Source: a virus
Virus record (IMG/VR): IMGVR_UViG_3300031784_000240
Coordinates: 1 to 20,496 of that record
Strand: one strand, 5' to 3'
DNA length: 20,496 nucleotides
Of this stretch, positions 19,301-20,496 are shown in pieces. How positions within the stretch are numbered: position 1 is the stretch's first letter; every line of letters starts with the position of its first letter. The position numbers and the translations under genes are program-made. Below the pieces are notes generated by a model. That model had not been told where the DNA came from, did no database searches, and saw only the letters and a program-made list of their open reading frames with translations.

Positions 19301-19322
19301 GCTTACTATATAGATATAAGCA
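19301..19322 (-). repeat. 22-base promoter repeat, copy 2
   Basis: Identical to 18681-18702, about 600 bases away, and followed by the same AATGTCAATA (-35) block at the same distance. Only the spacer half nearer the -35 differs. Confidence 0.85.
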
Positions 19323-19341
19323 TTCATCCTGCAAATGTCAA
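19313..19341 (-). promoter_or_regulatory. Sigma70-like early promoter
   Basis: TTGACA (19341-19336), a 17-base spacer and TATATC (19318-19313), followed by TATATAG, 26 bases before the start at 19287. The -35 lies within the 3' end of the upstream 70-residue gene. Confidence 0.8.
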
Positions 19342-19550
19342 TACCTTTCGATCAAAATACGCACAATTTTTTGAATATCTTCAAGAGTGCCAGACTCGAT
19401 GAGCGTTACCATTTCAGCCTTTTTCTTATCGTGGTAGATGTTCATGAAGTGCTTCTTCGCTTCCATCATGCTACACCCAGTTTCATCTCGATAACGAAAC
19501 ACATCGGCAGCACTAAATCCCCATTCGTTCTTCTCAGCGCTGTAGTTCAT
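19338..19550 (-). CDS. Small helical phage protein, unknown function
   Basis: 70 residues: SAADVFRYRDETGCSMMEAK, then KHFMNIYHDKKKAEMVTLIESGTLEDIQKIVRILIERY. The helix pair 'V..YR..TG.s..EAK..F' resembles the C-terminal module of ribosomal protein L7/L12-like and UBA-like folds seen in many phage small proteins; no function follows. It overlaps the stop of the 185-residue gene by four bases, so the two are coupled. Confidence 0.7.
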   Translation of the reverse strand: MNYSAEKNEWGFSAADVFRYRDETGCSMMEAKKHFMNIYHDKKKAEMVTLIESGTLEDIQKIVRILIERY

Positions 19551-20104
19551 GCTGCCACCTTAAACCATTCTGGAATTGAGCGCTTTGACCAAGCCATCTT
19601 GAATCGAGCCTGTTTGGTCTGGTAGAACTCACGATACGAACGAACAGGATCATTCTGGTGCATACACTCGGGATTCGCTTTCATCGCCAAGGGCTGCTGA
19701 GTGAGATACCCAACTGGAATATTACGAGGAAGCTGTTTTAGCTTCTCACGAAGAAGAGTATCGGTAGCATGAACTTTGCCATAGCGATAAGTGTACTCGT
19801 CGCAGAGAGCAGCAAAGTGAACCCAGTGCCATGTGTAGTTGTTGTTTGACACCATCGTCCAGACGGTACACGGATGGCCGACATGTACCGCTTTGTACAG
19901 CACATCTTCGCGATCATCTGGAAGTGTCCAGTGCTTCGACATAGTCTTACCGGACTTTGAAGGAGCACGCTTAAGAACACCGTCGAGCATACGATGAGCA
20001 GTTGAGAGCATTTGAGCAGACTCGACAATCATCTTAACGACGTGCTTGTCGCATTGAAGTTGTGCTGCAAGAACTGGATCTTTATCCAGGATGAAGAGAT
20101 TCAT
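19547..20104 (-). CDS. Conserved T4-like phage protein of unconfirmed function
   Basis: 185 residues. MNLFILDKDPVLAAQLQCDK, then HVVKMIVESAQMLSTAHRML, HPCTVWTMVSNNNYTWHWVH, ALCDEYTYRYGKVHAT, LPRNIPVGYLTQQPLAM, and a final SYREFYQTKQARFKMAW. This 'D.dP..AA....DKHVVKM..E.AQ.LS.A' protein is common in T4-like and other large phages, usually as hypothetical; some annotations call it a pyrimidine-dimer glycosylase-like protein, which I cannot support from visible residues. It contains many His, Trp and Tyr in conserved positions. It lies four bases into the upstream CxC...CxH gene (ATGA overlap). Confidence 0.8.
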   Translation of the reverse strand: MNLFILDKDPVLAAQLQCDKHVVKMIVESAQMLSTAHRMLDGVLKRAPSKSGKTMSKHWTLPDDREDVLYKAVHVGHPCTVWTMVSNNNYTWHWVHFAALCDEYTYRYGKVHATDTLLREKLKQLPRNIPVGYLTQQPLAMKANPECMHQNDPVRSYREFYQTKQARFKMAWSKRSIPEWFKVAA

Positions 20105-20301
20105 TTGTGGTATACCTGATTTACGCCGAGAAGGCCTAGCTGTACAGATTTAATATGATAACAGACACATGTCAACCGCTTTTTGCAGTTACAGACAAAG
20201 CCATCATCGTGCATAACAACTTCGCAACCACGAAATGGCCAAGCAGTGCCGACAAGATAAGAGCCTCGAGTCGTGATCTTACTATGTTGAAAGTATGTCA
20301 T
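20101..20301 (-). CDS. Small Cys-rich protein with SWIM-like CxC...CxH motif
   Basis: 66 residues. MTYFQHSKITTRGSYLVGTA, then WPFRGCEVVMHDDGFVCNCKKRLTCVCYHIKSVQLGLLG. The core is C-x-C, then a gap, then C-x-H, followed by IKSV. This fits the SWIM zinc-finger pattern, which binds DNA or protein, though the gap is shorter than in typical members. A further Cys lies inside the motif. It overlaps neighbours on both sides by four bases. The SWIM reading is inference from the motif only. Confidence 0.65.
   Translation of the reverse strand: MTYFQHSKITTRGSYLVGTAWPFRGCEVVMHDDGFVCNCKKRLTCVCYHIKSVQLGLLGVNQVYHK
20147..20175 (-). promoter_or_regulatory. Possible early promoter with weak -10
   Basis: TTGACA (20175-20170) is exact, but at 17 bases the -10 reads TAAATC; nearer TATTAA is at 14. 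It lies inside the 66-residue gene and points at the 185-residue gene. Confidence 0.4.
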
Positions 20302-20414
20302 GATAAAGTATAGACCATGATAAAGACTAGCACACCTAAACCAGCGCCTAAAAAGATGCTGGCGATAAGTCCCCAGATAATTGCGTTGAGCAGGTCATCA
20401 TCACTTAGTCGCAT
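20298..20414 (-). CDS. Small single-span membrane peptide
   Basis: 38 residues, ATG at 20414, TGA at 20298, overlapping the next gene by four bases (ATGA) and the previous one by 14. A polar start MRLSDDDLLNAIIWGL leads to one hydrophobic segment (about 12-36, ending GVLVFIMVYTLS). Layout and overlaps favour a real gene. No ribosome-binding site is obvious, so translation is probably coupled to the upstream gene. No family is recognised. Confidence 0.6.
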   Translation of the reverse strand: MRLSDDDLLNAIIWGLIASIFLGAGLGVLVFIMVYTLS

Positions 20415-20496
20415 GGTAGTACGCGATCAGTTGTTTGTCTGCTGCCGTCAATTTCGAAAGCTCGCTCTTGTCTTTCAAGCGAGTCAGACGATCCGA
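20401..20496 (-). CDS. Partial ORF at the right edge, C-terminus only
   Basis: The last 31 codons of a gene that enters from the right edge and stops TGA at 20401. The visible part, LKDKSELSKLTAADKQLIAY, is charged and helical and ends YYHATK. It overlaps the membrane peptide ORF by 14 bases. It cannot be identified. Confidence 0.55.
   Translation of the reverse strand, partial: SDRLTRLKDKSELSKLTAADKQLIAYYHATK

Noticed and set aside
1-20496. tRNA genes, CRISPR arrays, insertion sequences, integrase
   Set aside because: I saw no cloverleaf other than the tmRNA acceptor domain, no regular spaced repeats, no transposase or recombinase motifs.

Overview
The window is a piece of a T4-like (Straboviridae/cyanomyovirus-type) tailed phage genome. 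It shows two hallmark gene blocks. One is a tail/baseplate block: gp53, gp48 and gp4 homologues, a gp19-fold tube protein, a gp26-like hub protein and a tape-measure-like protein. The other is the T4-ordered replication/late-transcription block 33-59-32. The gp32 homologue lacks the zinc-ribbon cysteines, and the set also carries pstS and a CobS-type ATPase. This points to the branch that groups cyanophages with T4-like phages of Alphaproteobacteria. A permuted tmRNA with an alphaproteobacterial-looking tag and a mitochondrial/alphaproteobacterial-type alternative oxidase argue for an alphaproteobacterial host, probably aquatic. The host assignment is inference.

Layout. 1-1803 (minus): the start of an unidentified virion gene, then gp53 and gp48. 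1804-1853: two mirrored T4-type late promoters (TATAAATA) that start the divergent structural operons. 1854-6514 (plus): gp4, a conserved unknown, a tube/tube-initiator protein, gp26-like, a 54-residue overlapping ORF and a repeat-rich tape-measure-like protein. Everything from 6508 to the right end is on the minus strand. Reading that strand in the direction of transcription (right to left): small unknowns at the edge (including a 38-residue membrane peptide and a CxC...CxH protein); a conserved 185-residue protein; small early-type genes behind near-identical sigma70-like promoters; a CobT-like HExxH/VWA protein with its MoxR/CobS-type AAA+ partner; a membrane protein and an exported SleB-type cell-wall hydrolase; two tiny ORFs; an alternative oxidase; the permuted tmRNA; a second VWA protein; a small exported beta-rich protein; PstS; then small unknowns, gp33, gp59 and gp32, a C(UUCG)G hairpin and a basic membrane-anchored unknown.

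How the parts fit. The structural genes look late-transcribed. The minus-strand accessory region shows repeated TTGACA promoters with about 17-bp spacing and TATA-type -10 boxes, as expected for early/middle genes read by host polymerase. Its contents suggest takeover and support of host physiology: respiration (AOX), phosphate uptake (PstS), envelope change (exported beta protein, hydrolase), remodelling of a protein complex (MoxR/VWA) and ribosome rescue (tmRNA).

The most notable result is the tmRNA. The 420-base stretch between the AOX and VWA genes has no protein gene but carries both tmRNA halves in permuted order. They share a seven-pair acceptor stem with a G3-U70 pair, a CCA end and a tag reading frame ANENFAPKAYALAA, and are separated by a strongly structured 110-base spacer. 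I saw no tRNA genes, insertion sequences, CRISPR arrays or integrase.
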